DNA from: Clostridium sp.
Lineage (GTDB): Bacteria > Bacillota > Clostridia > Lachnospirales > Lachnospiraceae
Assembly: GCA_023664605.1 (NCBI GenBank)
Contig: JAMPFF010000017.1
Coordinates: 1-53,093, forward strand
Direction of reading: 5' to 3'
DNA length: 53,093 nt
Both the position numbers and the translations under genes were made by a program. The notes under the pieces were generated by a model, which worked only from the letters and a program-made list of their open reading frames with translations, made no database searches and was not told the origin of the DNA. Shown in pieces: positions 27,956 to 37,236 of the stretch; the stretch's first letter is position 1, and each line of letters starts with the position of its first letter.

Positions 27956-28357
27956 TTAGACCTTAAAAATTTTAGAACTGATTTTGCGGGTAAAAGGCTG
28001 CATATAAGCAGACACTTTCATTCCCATATAACCTAAAAAGGCACAAAGCGGATTAGCGAATCCGCTTACTGCTAACACTGCCATTGCAGCCACCAAAATA
28101 AAATAACGGACGATATATTGCGTACCCACTGTTTTCGTCGCATCTTTGGAAGCCATTTCCAGGCTCCGGTCCAGCGTCCACCACATATGGATGGAACCAA
28201 CAAGCGCAAGAACCACCCCAATCCATAATCCTATGCTGTATTCGGGTCTGCGGGAAAAAAAAAGAAGAACAACCTGGCATACAATGCCATATAGAAAAAT
28301 ACCCAGACACAAATCAAATAATGTAGCATCAATTTTTATCTTCGCGTTTTTTTCCAT
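27956..28357 (-). CDS. ATP synthase subunit I-like membrane protein
   Basis: A 133-residue protein with four predicted membrane helices (about residues 9-30, 40-60, 83-103 and 100-120). Position between atpZ and atpB and the helix pattern fit the AtpI-type proteins that assist c-ring assembly or ion supply. Sequence similarity to the classical AtpI is weak. It overlaps the atpZ end by 29 bases and ends 25 bases before atpB. Confidence 0.75.
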   Translation of the reverse strand: MEKNAKIKIDATLFDLCLGIFLYGIVCQVVLLFFSRRPEYSIGLWIGVVLALVGSIHMWWTLDRSLEMASKDATKTVGTQYIVRYFILVAAMAVLAVSGFANPLCAFLGYMGMKVSAYMQPFTRKISSKIFKV

Positions 28358-28616
28358 CTTTCTTTTCTTCCTGTCCGGCTTTCTTGTGCTTTCTTGTTAC
28401 CGCAGGCTCTTCATATATTTTTTTTGCAAAATGAAATACATTTCTAAAACCTGCAGCCGCTCCTACAAAAAACAGAATTACTATCCAAAAAGTAGTTCCG
28501 CATTTTCTGTCCATGTACATTCCAATAAAAGAACAGAGAAAAATAGGTACAAGCATATTGATACCAAATTGACTTATCATCATGAGTGAATGATAGACGT
28601 TTCGATTATATTTCAC
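28329..28616 (-). CDS. atpZ: AtpZ-like protein (GTG start)
   Basis: A 95-residue protein with two membrane helices (about residues 10-30 and 38-60); the first carries SQFGINMLVPIFLCSFIGMY, as in the AtpZ family that precedes atpI/atpB. The C-terminus is very Lys/Glu-rich. The longer reading frame from ATG at 28643 has no ribosome site and would begin almost at the predicted transcription start. GTG at 28616, 7 bases after AGAAGGGG, fits better. Confidence 0.8.
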   Translation of the reverse strand: MKYNRNVYHSLMMISQFGINMLVPIFLCSFIGMYMDRKCGTTFWIVILFFVGAAAGFRNVFHFAKKIYEEPAVTRKHKKAGQEEKKDGKKREDKN

Positions 28617-28648
28617 GGTTTTTCCCCTTCTTTTCATGCACATATAAA

Positions 28649-28677
28649 ATTATAACCATTTTTGGGAATAATGTCCA
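28649..28677 (-). promoter_or_regulatory. Promoter of the ATP synthase operon
   Basis: On the minus strand TGGACA (28677-28672), a 17-base spacer and TATAAT (28654-28649) form a strong sigma-A-type promoter. Transcription would start near 28642, about 26 bases before the preferred GTG start of atpZ. Confidence 0.75.
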
Positions 28678-28780
28678 GTATATTTAAGGAAATTATGCGA
28701 ATTTTGTTTATTTTTTCTTTCAGCCGCTATCTTTTTTATGATATACTTAACTGTATATTATACATATTTTAGGAGGTCTT

Positions 28781-29266
28781 ATGCCATCACCCATCTTATA
28801 CCGTAAAAGAATTATCCCCGAAGAATGTATCCTGTTAAAGGACGATAAAATTCTGCATCAGGACAAGCAGATTATTATAACCGGCTGGGATACCCTAAAG
28901 CCGAAAAAAGACCTCCATCATGGTTATTCCTGTTATTTTCTAAATGAGGGCTATAAAGTCAGCAAGTTTTACCGCGAAGACGGCTCTCTTCTATTCTGGT
29001 ACTGCGACATTGTGGAACATGACTACAAGCCCGATACCAATACCTATATTTTCACTGACTTACTCGCCGACGTCATTGTCTATCCGGACGGCTTTGTCAA
29101 AGTTGTGGATATTGACGAACTGGTAACGGCGTTAAATGAAAACCTCATTTCCGAAGATACCCTCAAAAAATCTCTGCTGTGCTTAAGCAGCCTGTTGGAA
29201 ATCATATATTCCGGCAATTTTCCTACATTGCAGAAACCGATAGAGGATATCCTGTCCAAACTTTAA
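28781..29266 (+). CDS. DUF402 domain protein
   Basis: A 161-residue cytoplasmic protein. GYSCYFLNEGYKVSKFYR, LFWYCDIVEHDYKPDTN and FTDLLADVIVYPDG form the beta-barrel with conserved acidic and Tyr residues of the DUF402 family, which includes nucleoside di/triphosphatases (Ntdp) of Gram-positive cocci. The FTDLLADVIVYPDG block contains the Asp residues that bind metal in Ntdp. The substrate is unproven here. AGGAGG precedes the start. It is a single gene, divergent from the ATP synthase operon. Confidence 0.85.
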   Translation: MPSPILYRKRIIPEECILLKDDKILHQDKQIIITGWDTLKPKKDLHHGYSCYFLNEGYKVSKFYREDGSLLFWYCDIVEHDYKPDTNTYIFTDLLADVIVYPDGFVKVVDIDELVTALNENLISEDTLKKSLLCLSSLLEIIYSGNFPTLQKPIEDILSKL

Positions 29267-30462
29267 TAAAAAATATGTCCTCCAATTCTGTAACGGGGCG
29301 TAATGCCATCAACAGGCGTCCTGAAATAAACGCAGTTGCCGACCGTCGTCGTACCGGCCATCACCTCGTCAGCCGCCTGATAACAGCTTGATGTCGCCCT
29401 GCCTTCCGCCAACGCCAAAGCCAGCCTTCCGCTTGCTACCGGCGAAAACTGCCCCGATTGATAAATAACACCCACTACTGTATCCGGATAGACCGAACTA
29501 AGCACTCTGTTAATCACGACGGAGCCGACAGCCACCTGCCCAACATAGGGTTCCGCTCCCGCTTCACAGTAAATCAGATTGGCTAACAGATATCTGTCTC
29601 CCTCCGCAAAACTCACTTCGGAAATATCGCGCCAGCTCGACTGTGCGGCAAGTTCCGCCATCCGCAGTTCTTCTGCAAGTTTTTGCCTAAGCGCCGAAAG
29701 ATTCTCTTCCTGCTCCTTTATCTGCTGTTCATATGCTAATGCCGCCGCTTCCGCGTCGGAAATCTGACTCGATGTTGTTGCCAGGGAATTGCTCGCCTGG
29801 CTGACCAATCCGGAAACCCTGCTCTGTTCCGCCACTACCTGTACCCTGTAGCTGTCCAGTTCGCTCTTATCCGCTTCAAGCTGTGCCATATCCGCGTCAA
29901 GCTGCGCCGCCATATCCTCGATTGCTTCCTGAATGGCCTTATATTCTTCCAGCACTTTCCTTTCATATGCCGACAACTGTTCAATGTAATCGTTCCGGTT
30001 CAACAATTCAGCAAGGCTTCCCGACGAAAGCAGCATTTCCAGGTAAAGATAATCACTCTTTTCATACATGAATTTAATCTGCTTTTTCATATTCTCATAC
30101 TGCTCATCCTTGGTGGCTATCGCGTCTTCCAATTCCCGGTTGGTCTGCTCAATCTTTTCGTTGGTCTCTTCTATTTCGGCTTCCTTGTCCGCGATTTTCG
30201 CCTCCAGGTCACTGAGATTATTGCTCACCTGAGACAATTCTGTATTCAAAGTTGACAAAGTACCCTCGAGGGATTCCTTCTGCTCATTTAAAGTATCAAG
30301 GTTTTCTTTTGTATCTTCAAGCTGAGACTGGGTCTGTTGCTTTTGCTGTTCCGCTTCTTCAATCTGACGCCTGGTCTCCTCTGTCGCATAAGCAGAAACA
30401 TGCAGCATCCCTATCAGCAGCACAAAAAGCAGCAGCGCCGCCATATTTCGTCTGAATTTCAT
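29263..30462 (-). CDS. Secreted coiled-coil cell-wall hydrolase, SleB/CwlJ type
   Basis: A 399-residue protein. The signal peptide spans residues ~1-27 (MAALLLFVLLIGMLHVSAYA). A long coiled coil (about 30-285), Gln- and Glu-rich and of the PcsB/RipA type, follows. The C-terminal ~110 residues are a Hydrolase_2 (SleB/CwlJ) domain starting LLANLIYCEAGAEPYVGQVA, with Glu in YCEA as the probable catalytic residue, and ending RIGGHIFY. SleB domains cut spore cortex or vegetative peptidoglycan. I chose ATG 30462: the ribosome site AAAGG is 10 bases upstream, while ATG 30471 is only one base from it. It overlaps the end of the DUF402 gene by 4 bases (opposite strand). Confidence 0.88.
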   Translation of the reverse strand: MKFRRNMAALLLFVLLIGMLHVSAYATEETRRQIEEAEQQKQQTQSQLEDTKENLDTLNEQKESLEGTLSTLNTELSQVSNNLSDLEAKIADKEAEIEETNEKIEQTNRELEDAIATKDEQYENMKKQIKFMYEKSDYLYLEMLLSSGSLAELLNRNDYIEQLSAYERKVLEEYKAIQEAIEDMAAQLDADMAQLEADKSELDSYRVQVVAEQSRVSGLVSQASNSLATTSSQISDAEAAALAYEQQIKEQEENLSALRQKLAEELRMAELAAQSSWRDISEVSFAEGDRYLLANLIYCEAGAEPYVGQVAVGSVVINRVLSSVYPDTVVGVIYQSGQFSPVASGRLALALAEGRATSSCYQAADEVMAGTTTVGNCVYFRTPVDGITPRYRIGGHIFY

Positions 30463-30477
30463 AAAACCCATGCCTTT

Positions 30478-30915
30478 CTATTTCAGTGCATCATTAATCA
30501 TATTCACTCTTCTTTGATGCTTTTCTTCCCCTGAAAACTGCGTATGCAGGAATGTATCCACAATACTGAGCGCAAGATTGGTTCCAATAATGCCGCCGCC
30601 CATCGCCAATACATTGGCGTCATTATGCTCTCTTGTCAGCCGCGCCGATACTGTGTCGGCACAAAGCGCACAGCGGATACCCGGTATCTTATTTGCCATA
30701 ATGGAAATGCCGATGCCCGTCGTACAGATAACAATTCCCTTTTCGCAGGAACCGTCCGCTACCGCCTCTGCCACCGCCTTTCCATAAATAGGATAATCGC
30801 AGGATTTTTTATCCATGCATCCAAAATCTTTATACTCGATTCCCTGTTCTTTCAAATAGGCAATAACTGCCTGTTTTAAATCATAACCGCCATGGTCGCT
30901 CCCGATTCCTATCAT
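30478..30915 (-). CDS. rpiB: Ribose-5-phosphate isomerase B
   Basis: A 145-residue RpiB/LacAB-family enzyme that interconverts ribose 5-phosphate and ribulose 5-phosphate. It starts IGIGSDHGGYDLK; C64 in ICTTGIGISIMANK is the catalytic base, and LTREHNDANVLAMGG carries the substrate-binding His and Asn. The start at 30915 follows AGGAGGAATGGAAG; the longer frame to 30945 reads through this site. It is 49 bases after tsaC and 15 before the SleB-like gene. Confidence 0.94.
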   Translation of the reverse strand: MIGIGSDHGGYDLKQAVIAYLKEQGIEYKDFGCMDKKSCDYPIYGKAVAEAVADGSCEKGIVICTTGIGISIMANKIPGIRCALCADTVSARLTREHNDANVLAMGGGIIGTNLALSIVDTFLHTQFSGEEKHQRRVNMINDALK

Positions 30916-30964
30916 CTTCCATTCCTCCTGTTTGTTTTGTAACACATGTTATTATATATCGCAT

Positions 30965-32023
30965 TTATACTTTTACTACATGATGTCCCGCCGCCTTGAG
31001 CAGTCTGTTCATAATAGCCTGTCCGATTCCCGCGCTGTCAAAAGATTCCGAGAAAATAACGGTCACGTTTTCATCATCAAATTCCCTTAATATCCGATAT
31101 AGCCGCTGTGCAATCGTCTTCTCATCCGTCCGGCTGCCCGCGCTTTTACAGACATCTCCTTTGTATTTCGCAATCGTAGCGTCCGTTCCTACAACGCCAA
31201 CCTTATGCCCCTCTTTTTGCAGACGCTCTGTCTGCCCGTTGATATAGGCCGTTACGGCTTTGATTTCGCCCTCTACAATCGTCAGTTCGCCTTTTGGCGC
31301 ATAGTGGCGGTATTTCATACCCGGCGCTTTCGGCCGCTGTCCGCTTTCCGGCGACATCATTGTCTTATCTTCACCCACCGACTGCAATACGTCTTCCAGC
31401 ATTTCTTTTGTAATATATCCCGGCCTTAATATCACCGGTTCATCCTCCGTCATATCGACGATTGTGGATTCCAGGCCGATTTCTACGTCTCCGCCGTCGA
31501 TAATCATATCCACCCGCCCCATTAAGTCCTCTATGACATACTTTGCCGAGGTCGGACTCGGTTTTCCGGAAAGATTGGCGCTTGGCGCCGCTATATAACC
31601 GCCCGCGGCCGCAATTAACGCTGACGCCGTCGGATGCAGCGGCATTCTGACCGCTACCGTAGCAAGCCCTCCTGTCGTTTCAGGCGGCACTAACTTCGTC
31701 TTTTTAAAAATCATGGTCAGCGGGCCCGGCCAGAAAGCCGCCGCCAGTTTTTCGGCCGCTTCCGGAATCTCTTCCACGATAGGGGATAAATCTTCCATCC
31801 GGCAGATATGCACAATAAGCGGATTATCCGACGGTCTTCCCTTGGCCTCATATATTTTTCTGGAGGAATCGGGATTTAACGCATCACCGCCCAGCCCGTA
31901 TACCGTTTCCGTAGGAAAAGCAACAAGCCCTCCCGCCTTTATCAATTCGCCTGCCTGCCGCAATATTTCTCCGGCCTTATGCTGTTCACCAACCTGCACG
32001 ATTCGCGTGTCCACAGCCCGCAT
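30965..32023 (-). CDS. L-threonylcarbamoyladenylate synthase, Sua5 type
   Basis: A 352-residue enzyme that makes threonylcarbamoyl-AMP from Thr, bicarbonate and ATP for the t6A base in ANN-decoding tRNAs. The YrdC domain (1-~205) has GGLVAFPTETVYGLGGDA, KGRPSDNPLIVHI and APSANLSGKPSPTSA; a linker and a C-terminal Sua5 domain (~240-352) follow. The tcdA gene (33323), which closes t6A to the cyclic form, is three genes away on the same strand. AAAGGAG is close (3 bases) to the ATG, so a slightly later start is possible. Confidence 0.93.
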   Translation of the reverse strand: MRAVDTRIVQVGEQHKAGEILRQAGELIKAGGLVAFPTETVYGLGGDALNPDSSRKIYEAKGRPSDNPLIVHICRMEDLSPIVEEIPEAAEKLAAAFWPGPLTMIFKKTKLVPPETTGGLATVAVRMPLHPTASALIAAAGGYIAAPSANLSGKPSPTSAKYVIEDLMGRVDMIIDGGDVEIGLESTIVDMTEDEPVILRPGYITKEMLEDVLQSVGEDKTMMSPESGQRPKAPGMKYRHYAPKGELTIVEGEIKAVTAYINGQTERLQKEGHKVGVVGTDATIAKYKGDVCKSAGSRTDEKTIAQRLYRILREFDDENVTVIFSESFDSAGIGQAIMNRLLKAAGHHVVKV

Positions 32024-32062
32024 AATCTCCTTTGTTAATTTTTATCATAATATCATATTTTT

Positions 32063-32770
32063 CTATTTTTGGCTATTGATATATTGCAGAATCCCTAAAT
32101 GAATCGCCCACGCCAGCTTTTCCTGATAATAGTCCGTTTCCAGTTTCTGCGCTTCCGCACTGTTAGATAAAAAACCGCATTCCACAATCACGATAGGGGA
32201 TGATGTTTTTTTAAGTAAGTAATAGCTGTCATTGCTTTTGGCAACACGTTTGTTCTCTTTATCGACTCCATTTAATAACGCATGTTGTATATTTTCAGCC
32301 AATATCTTGCTCTGCTCACTGGTCTCATAATAAAAAGTCTGCGCGCCATGCACATATTCCTCATGGTAGCTGTTCTGATGGATGCTGACCGTTATAACGG
32401 GAGCTGCCTGCTCAATGATTGCCACCCGCCTTTTCATATCCTGTACTTTTTTATTGGAAGCATCTTCGTCATACAGACCCTCGTCCGAGTCTCTGGTCAG
32501 GACAACGTCTACATCCGCCATTTCCAAAAACTGTTGTAACTTTTGGGCAATTTGCAAGTTAATATCTTTCTCGAGTACGCCATTAATGCCTACTTTGCCG
32601 GGATCCGCCCCGCCATGTCCGGCGTCAATCACCACACACGGCCTTTGCTTTTTGTCCGCAGTTTCCTTTGAGGTAGTCTGTATGGCCTGCGGATAGGCAA
32701 GAAAATAGACGGACACCATAATAAGCAGGGCCGCCATAATTCTTATTTTATATTTCTGTATTTGCTCCAT
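32063..32770 (-). CDS. cwlD: N-acetylmuramoyl-L-alanine amidase, CwlD type
   Basis: A 235-residue Amidase_3 protein with an N-terminal anchor (about residues 11-28). Zinc ligands H52 (DAGHGG), E67 (LEKD) and H131 (SIHQNS) and the catalytic E197 (VECGF) are all in place. Single-domain proteins of this size next to a membrane helix are CwlD-like, the amidase needed for muramic-lactam formation in spore cortex. That role is inferred from size and layout; another amidase role is possible. Confidence 0.86.
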   Translation of the reverse strand: MEQIQKYKIRIMAALLIMVSVYFLAYPQAIQTTSKETADKKQRPCVVIDAGHGGADPGKVGINGVLEKDINLQIAQKLQQFLEMADVDVVLTRDSDEGLYDEDASNKKVQDMKRRVAIIEQAAPVITVSIHQNSYHEEYVHGAQTFYYETSEQSKILAENIQHALLNGVDKENKRVAKSNDSYYLLKKTSSPIVIVECGFLSNSAEAQKLETDYYQEKLAWAIHLGILQYINSQK

Positions 32771-32841
32771 CTCTTCGTCCTTGCACGCTTCTTGTTACAC
32801 TTTATGCAAAACCCGTTCAAAATAGACATAAGAGGAGCATA

Positions 32842-33303
32842 CTAATCTTTCTCATGCCGGGGAGGCATATTCCGCAGTGGGTCATGCGCCATTTCCTCCT
32901 GCCACGCAAGCATATCCGCCAGCGTAATATTATCCACTACGCCGTTTATGGCATCATTAATCTGCCGCCATATTCTAATCGTAACGCATCCCGCCTTACG
33001 CTCACATTCTTCTTTTCCTTCTCCCACGCACCCGACAGGCGATAAATCTCCCTCTGTCAGCCGCAGTATCATACCTACGGTATAATCCGTGGGATTTCTC
33101 TTTAGTAAATAACCTCCCTGCGCGCCCCTGACGCTCTTCACATACCCCGCCTTATTTAAAACCGCTATAATCTGTTCCAGATACTTATCTGATATTCCCT
33201 GCCTTTTAGCCACATCCTTTAAACTGACAGGACCATCTTCGCTATAAGTCGCCAAATCCAGCATTAACCGCAGCGCATATCTTCCCCTTGTTGATACTCT
33301 CAT
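32842..33303 (-). CDS. Rrf2-family transcription regulator, IscR-like
   Basis: A 153-residue DNA-binding protein. Winged helix: MRVSTRGRYALRLMLDLATY, LKDVAKRQGISDKYLEQIIA, GYVKSVRGAQGGY. Three cysteines, C92, C100 and C106, are placed like the Fe-S ligands of IscR, with slightly wider first spacing (CX7CX5C), so an iron-sulphur sensor is likely. The target is not shown by the window; no isc/suf or cysteine genes adjoin. It stands between cwlD and tcdA on the same strand, 19 bases from tcdA. Confidence 0.9.
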   Translation of the reverse strand: MRVSTRGRYALRLMLDLATYSEDGPVSLKDVAKRQGISDKYLEQIIAVLNKAGYVKSVRGAQGGYLLKRNPTDYTVGMILRLTEGDLSPVGCVGEGKEECERKAGCVTIRIWRQINDAINGVVDNITLADMLAWQEEMAHDPLRNMPPRHEKD

Positions 33304-33322
33304 ACAAAATCATCTCTTTCTC

Positions 33323-34036
33323 TTAACCCGCGGCATTTGCCGCCACAATATCCTTTACCATTTCCGATGCTATGATAATCCCCGCCGCTGAAGGAACGAA
33401 TGAGACGCTTCCCGGAACGGCCTGTCCTACTTTAATCGGCTCTTCTCTGGAATATAGCACCTTTAACTTTTCAACGCCCCGTCTGCGCAGTTCTCTTCTC
33501 ATAACCTTTGCCAGCGGACAGACCGATGTTTGATAAATATCCGCTATTTCCAACTGTGTGGGATTTAGCTTATTCCCGCTTCCCATACAACTGATAATCG
33601 GCACCCCTGCTTTCTGTGCCTGCAAAATCAGTTCTATTTTGGCCGTTACCGTATCGACAGCGTCCGCTACATAAGAAAATCTGCTCAGGTCAAGCTCGCT
33701 TGCATTCTCCGGCAGATAAAAACATTGATGGGTATTTACTTTCACATCCGGATTAATAGATAACATCCGTTCTTTCATAACATCGACCTTATATCTGCCA
33801 ATCGTCTCTTCCGTTGCAATAATCTGTCTATTTATATTGGTGAGAGAAACTTTATCGCTGTCTATCAAATCAAAATTGCCCACGCCGCTGCGCACCAGAG
33901 CCTCTACGATATAACCGCCCACACCGCCGATGCCAAATACCGCGATATGCGCCCGCCCCAGTTTTTCCATTGCCTCTTTTCCCAATAAAAGTTCTGTCCG
34001 TGCAAACTGATTCAACATATCTTTCCCACTTTCCAT
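33323..34036 (-). CDS. tcdA: tRNA threonylcarbamoyladenosine dehydratase
   Basis: A 237-residue ThiF/E1-like enzyme that uses ATP to cyclise t6A37 in tRNA. FGIGGVGGYIVEALVRSG is the nucleotide-binding loop; IDSDKVSLTNINRQ carries the conserved Asp and Arg residues; VADAVDTVTAKIELI follows. The C-terminal region contains LYSREEPIK, typical of TcdA, with no Zn Cys pairs. It fits well with the Sua5 gene nearby. The upstream start (34036) has AAAGGA 8 bases ahead. Confidence 0.92.
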   Translation of the reverse strand: MESGKDMLNQFARTELLLGKEAMEKLGRAHIAVFGIGGVGGYIVEALVRSGVGNFDLIDSDKVSLTNINRQIIATEETIGRYKVDVMKERMLSINPDVKVNTHQCFYLPENASELDLSRFSYVADAVDTVTAKIELILQAQKAGVPIISCMGSGNKLNPTQLEIADIYQTSVCPLAKVMRRELRRRGVEKLKVLYSREEPIKVGQAVPGSVSFVPSAAGIIIASEMVKDIVAANAAG

Positions 34037-34073
34037 CCCTAAAATCCTTTAGCGTATGTATATCATAAAATGT

Positions 34074-34904
34074 TTATGATACAAACGGATTATAGAATCT
34101 GCTGCCGTCGTGGAATGTAATGATAAAAGCCGCAATCGTAAAAATCACTACCGCCGCCAGCGTCAGATAATCGTTACGCTTAAACGGCTTCGCGGAATAC
34201 CATGTACGTTTTTTATTCTTACCAAAACCGCGCAGTTCCATGGCATTGCTGACAACATCGATTCTATCCATACTGGAAAAAACAAGCGGAAAGATAATCG
34301 CCGCCATATTTTTAATACGGCTGATAAAAGAAGCCTTTTTGGACATTTCAATTCCTCTTGCTTCCTGCGCGTGTTTAATTTTGGTAAAATCATCCTGCAC
34401 ATCAGGAATATAACGCAGCGCAAGCGCAACGGAATAACCAATATTATAATGAATTCCTATTTTATTCATGGACGCGGCAAACTCGCTTGGATTCGTCGTT
34501 ACAATAAACATAAAAACCGCCGGAATAATCGTTAAGTATTTCAGCATAACATTCATTTCATAAAAAAGCTGTTCCTTTGTCAATGTATAGTTGCCAAAAA
34601 GATGCCATATCGGCGTCTGCGTTCCATATATTTTGCTCCCCTGGTCGGGAGAAAAGAAAAAAATCGCAATCAGATTGATACATAAAAATACCATAATAAA
34701 CTTAAATACCGTACCCACCTGACGCCATTTTGTCTTAGACATGGCAAAAATGATAAAGCTTAAAATGGGCATTACAATCAACACTCTGGTATCATAGGAA
34801 ATCATACTCGTAACAGACCAGAGGAGAAAAAATATTAATTTCGTCACGCCGCTCAGTCTGTGAATCCAGGTATCCTTTTCTTCATAAGTCAATACCCTTG
34901 CCAT
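34074..34904 (-). CDS. ecfT: Energy-coupling factor transporter transmembrane protein
   Basis: A 276-residue T component with about five or six membrane helices. Its two coupling-helix motifs are HAQEARGIEM (about residue 180) and NAMELRGFGKNK (about residue 216), the A-R-G type signatures that contact the two ATPase domains. It overlaps the upstream EcfA gene by one base, so they are translationally coupled. With the fused ATPase and the S component it makes a full ECF transporter. Confidence 0.93.
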   Translation of the reverse strand: MARVLTYEEKDTWIHRLSGVTKLIFFLLWSVTSMISYDTRVLIVMPILSFIIFAMSKTKWRQVGTVFKFIMVFLCINLIAIFFFSPDQGSKIYGTQTPIWHLFGNYTLTKEQLFYEMNVMLKYLTIIPAVFMFIVTTNPSEFAASMNKIGIHYNIGYSVALALRYIPDVQDDFTKIKHAQEARGIEMSKKASFISRIKNMAAIIFPLVFSSMDRIDVVSNAMELRGFGKNKKRTWYSAKPFKRNDYLTLAAVVIFTIAAFIITFHDGSRFYNPFVS

Positions 34905-36637
34905 TATGATACCCCCTTTATCTCTCTGCTATTCTCACGCTCATAATAAATGAAACAGTCCACAAATGCGGAAGGATTGTCAATACCGCATCCCACGGCG
35001 AGGTCATAAAGAGAAGTTCTCTTTAAATACGCTTTTTGGGTCAACATATCATCTGTCAGAATCTCGCTCGGTCGCTTATCCGCCAGTAACTGCCCCTCCG
35101 CAATCACCAATGCCCGGTCGGTATATTCCAGCATCAAGTGCATATCATGTGTTATCATAACAATCGTAATCCCTCTGTCACGATTCAGACCTTCCAAAAA
35201 CTCCATAATTTCGGTATAATGCCTGTAATCCTGTCCCGCCGTCGGTTCGTCCAGAATAATGATATCCGGATTCATCACCAAAATAGACGCAATCGTCACG
35301 CGTTTCTTCTGTCCATAACTAAGCGCTGATATCGGCCAGTTCCTAAACGGATACAGACCGCATATTTTAAGCGTTTCATGGACCCTTTTCTCTATCTCGT
35401 CCTCCGGCACGCCGCGCACCTGCAGTCCCAGCGCAACTTCTTCAAAAATCATGGTCTTACTAATCATCTGATTCGGATTCTGCATCACAAGACCGATGCT
35501 TTCTCCCCTTTCCTTAATGGAGCAGGTTAAAATATCCTCCCCATGCAGAGAAATACTTCCGCTATCCGGCTGTAAAAAACCACAGATTAAATTGGAGAGC
35601 GTTGACTTACCGGCGCCGTTTTTTCCGACGATGGCAAGCATCTCCCCTCTATGTATCTGAAAAGAAACATTTCGCAGCACCGGTTTGTCCGGAGTATAGG
35701 CAAAATCCAGATTCTTTACTTCCAACACAACTTCCTTACTTTGTTCTTTCTTCGCAATCTGCGTCTGCCTAAACCATTCTCTGACCTGTTCCCGGCACCG
35801 CTTAAGATAACCTGTCTCTTTCATGGATGCAATAGCGGAGAGTCCGGCGTCCGCCGCAGTCCGGCACCCCGCATATTTTAAAGCCGTCACATACAAAGGC
35901 TCTCTGATGCCCTCTTTTTGCAGAATATCTGTCGATAACAGCTCATCCGGCGTCATATCCGCCACGATTCTGCCTTCGCCCACGACAATGATACGGTCCG
36001 CACCGCAGGTAAGGGCATCCTCTAAACGATGTTCAATAATAACAACTGTTGTTTTTTCCTGTCTGTGAATCTGGTCGATTAACTCAATCGCGCGCTTGCC
36101 GGTTGCCGGGTCTAAATTAGCTAACGGCTCATCAAACAGAAGGATATCCACCCGGTCGATCATAACGCCCGCCATAGATACCCTCTGTTTCTGCCCGCCG
36201 GAAAGCGCACCCGGCGCATTTCCAAGCACCGACTGCACTTCTACCGTTTCGGCTACCTTTGCCACCCGCTCAAACATTTCCGGCTGTGGTACTTCATCAT
36301 TTTCCAGTGCAAATGCAATATCCTCCGCTACCGTCAGTCCTATAAACTGCCCGTCCGTATCCTGTAAAACGGTTCCTACCAGTTTAGAAAGGCCGAAAAT
36401 TCCCAAATCTAAAGGATTTTGCCCATTCACCGTATAAGTTCCCGAAATTTCCCCTTTATAGGCAAACGGCACAAGACCGTTGATGCAGTGCGCCAAAGTG
36501 GACTTACCGGAACCGGATGGTCCTACTATCAGCACTTTTTCTCCCGGATATATCGCTAAATTAACATCCTTAATGGTCGGTTCTTTCTGGGAACGGTATT
36601 TAAATGAAAAATTTTTAAATTCTATTATTGGTTTCAT
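34904..36637 (-). CDS. Fused double ATPase of an ECF transporter
   Basis: A 577-residue protein with two ABC ATPase domains in one chain. Domain 1 (about 1-235): GPSGSGKS, LSGGQKQR, ILLFDEPLANLD. Domain 2 (about 305-540): GKNGAGKS, LSYGQKKR, IIILDEPTAGQD. Both have complete sites, so it replaces the usual EcfA/EcfA' pair. The C-terminal tail carries a Tyr/Asp-rich end. It overlaps the S component by 4 bases and EcfT by one base, forming a tight operon. Confidence 0.93.
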   Translation of the reverse strand: MKPIIEFKNFSFKYRSQKEPTIKDVNLAIYPGEKVLIVGPSGSGKSTLAHCINGLVPFAYKGEISGTYTVNGQNPLDLGIFGLSKLVGTVLQDTDGQFIGLTVAEDIAFALENDEVPQPEMFERVAKVAETVEVQSVLGNAPGALSGGQKQRVSMAGVMIDRVDILLFDEPLANLDPATGKRAIELIDQIHRQEKTTVVIIEHRLEDALTCGADRIIVVGEGRIVADMTPDELLSTDILQKEGIREPLYVTALKYAGCRTAADAGLSAIASMKETGYLKRCREQVREWFRQTQIAKKEQSKEVVLEVKNLDFAYTPDKPVLRNVSFQIHRGEMLAIVGKNGAGKSTLSNLICGFLQPDSGSISLHGEDILTCSIKERGESIGLVMQNPNQMISKTMIFEEVALGLQVRGVPEDEIEKRVHETLKICGLYPFRNWPISALSYGQKKRVTIASILVMNPDIIILDEPTAGQDYRHYTEIMEFLEGLNRDRGITIVMITHDMHLMLEYTDRALVIAEGQLLADKRPSEILTDDMLTQKAYLKRTSLYDLAVGCGIDNPSAFVDCFIYYERENSREIKGVS

Positions 36638-37191
36638 TCGTCCTCTTTACTCAAGCTGGATGATTTTCCGCCGACCTTGGAATAAGCAACGGCAAGTAAC
36701 GTACCTAAAATACCTGCAATAATGATATTTCCTAAAAATGCCCATGCGCCCTGTGCAAAAACTTTATTGGCAGGCTCCGCATAAACTAAAATATCCAGAA
36801 CCGGCGCTGCGACAATCCATGCCAATGCGTTGGCAATCACCTGTACGATATTAAACAGTACAATCTCTTTTGTTGCAAATCCGCCGTCTTTGATGGCAAA
36901 TTTTGCAGCAAACAAACCGACCAGAATGCCAACTACCGCCTCCGGGAATACCCAGCTCCACCAGATGCTTCCATAGAATAATGCGTCACCAAGCGCATGG
37001 CCAAGCAGACCAACTACACCGCCCACAACAGGACCGAATACGCCTGCCAAAAATACCAGCAGCGCCGCTCTCGGCTGCAATGCCGTATTCGGGATGAATC
37101 CCAGCGGAATCTGCACCTGTGTCAACGCTACGAACAATGCGGTTCCAATACCGATTGCCACTACTTCTTTGATACCAAATTTACTTTTCAT
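36634..37191 (-). CDS. ECF transporter S component, UPF0397 family
   Basis: A 185-residue membrane protein with about five or six helices. KFGIKEVVAIGIGTALFVAL and WWSWVFPEAVVGILVGLF match the UPF0397 family, whose members accompany fused EcfA ATPases in Firmicutes. The ligand is not established. The ATG at 37191 is favoured: AGGAGG lies 9 bases upstream, whereas ATG at 37200 touches it. It is the first gene of the S-A-T operon. Confidence 0.9.
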   Translation of the reverse strand: MKSKFGIKEVVAIGIGTALFVALTQVQIPLGFIPNTALQPRAALLVFLAGVFGPVVGGVVGLLGHALGDALFYGSIWWSWVFPEAVVGILVGLFAAKFAIKDGGFATKEIVLFNIVQVIANALAWIVAAPVLDILVYAEPANKVFAQGAWAFLGNIIIAGILGTLLAVAYSKVGGKSSSLSKEDE

Positions 37192-37236
37192 GTCAAACAT
37201 CCTCCTATAAGAAAATCGTACTAACCATATATATCT

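Noticed and set aside
32842-33303. CymR (cysteine regulator) rather than IscR-like
   Set aside because: Three spaced cysteines in the sensor loop favour an Fe-S-type Rrf2 protein; no cysteine-metabolism genes adjoin.
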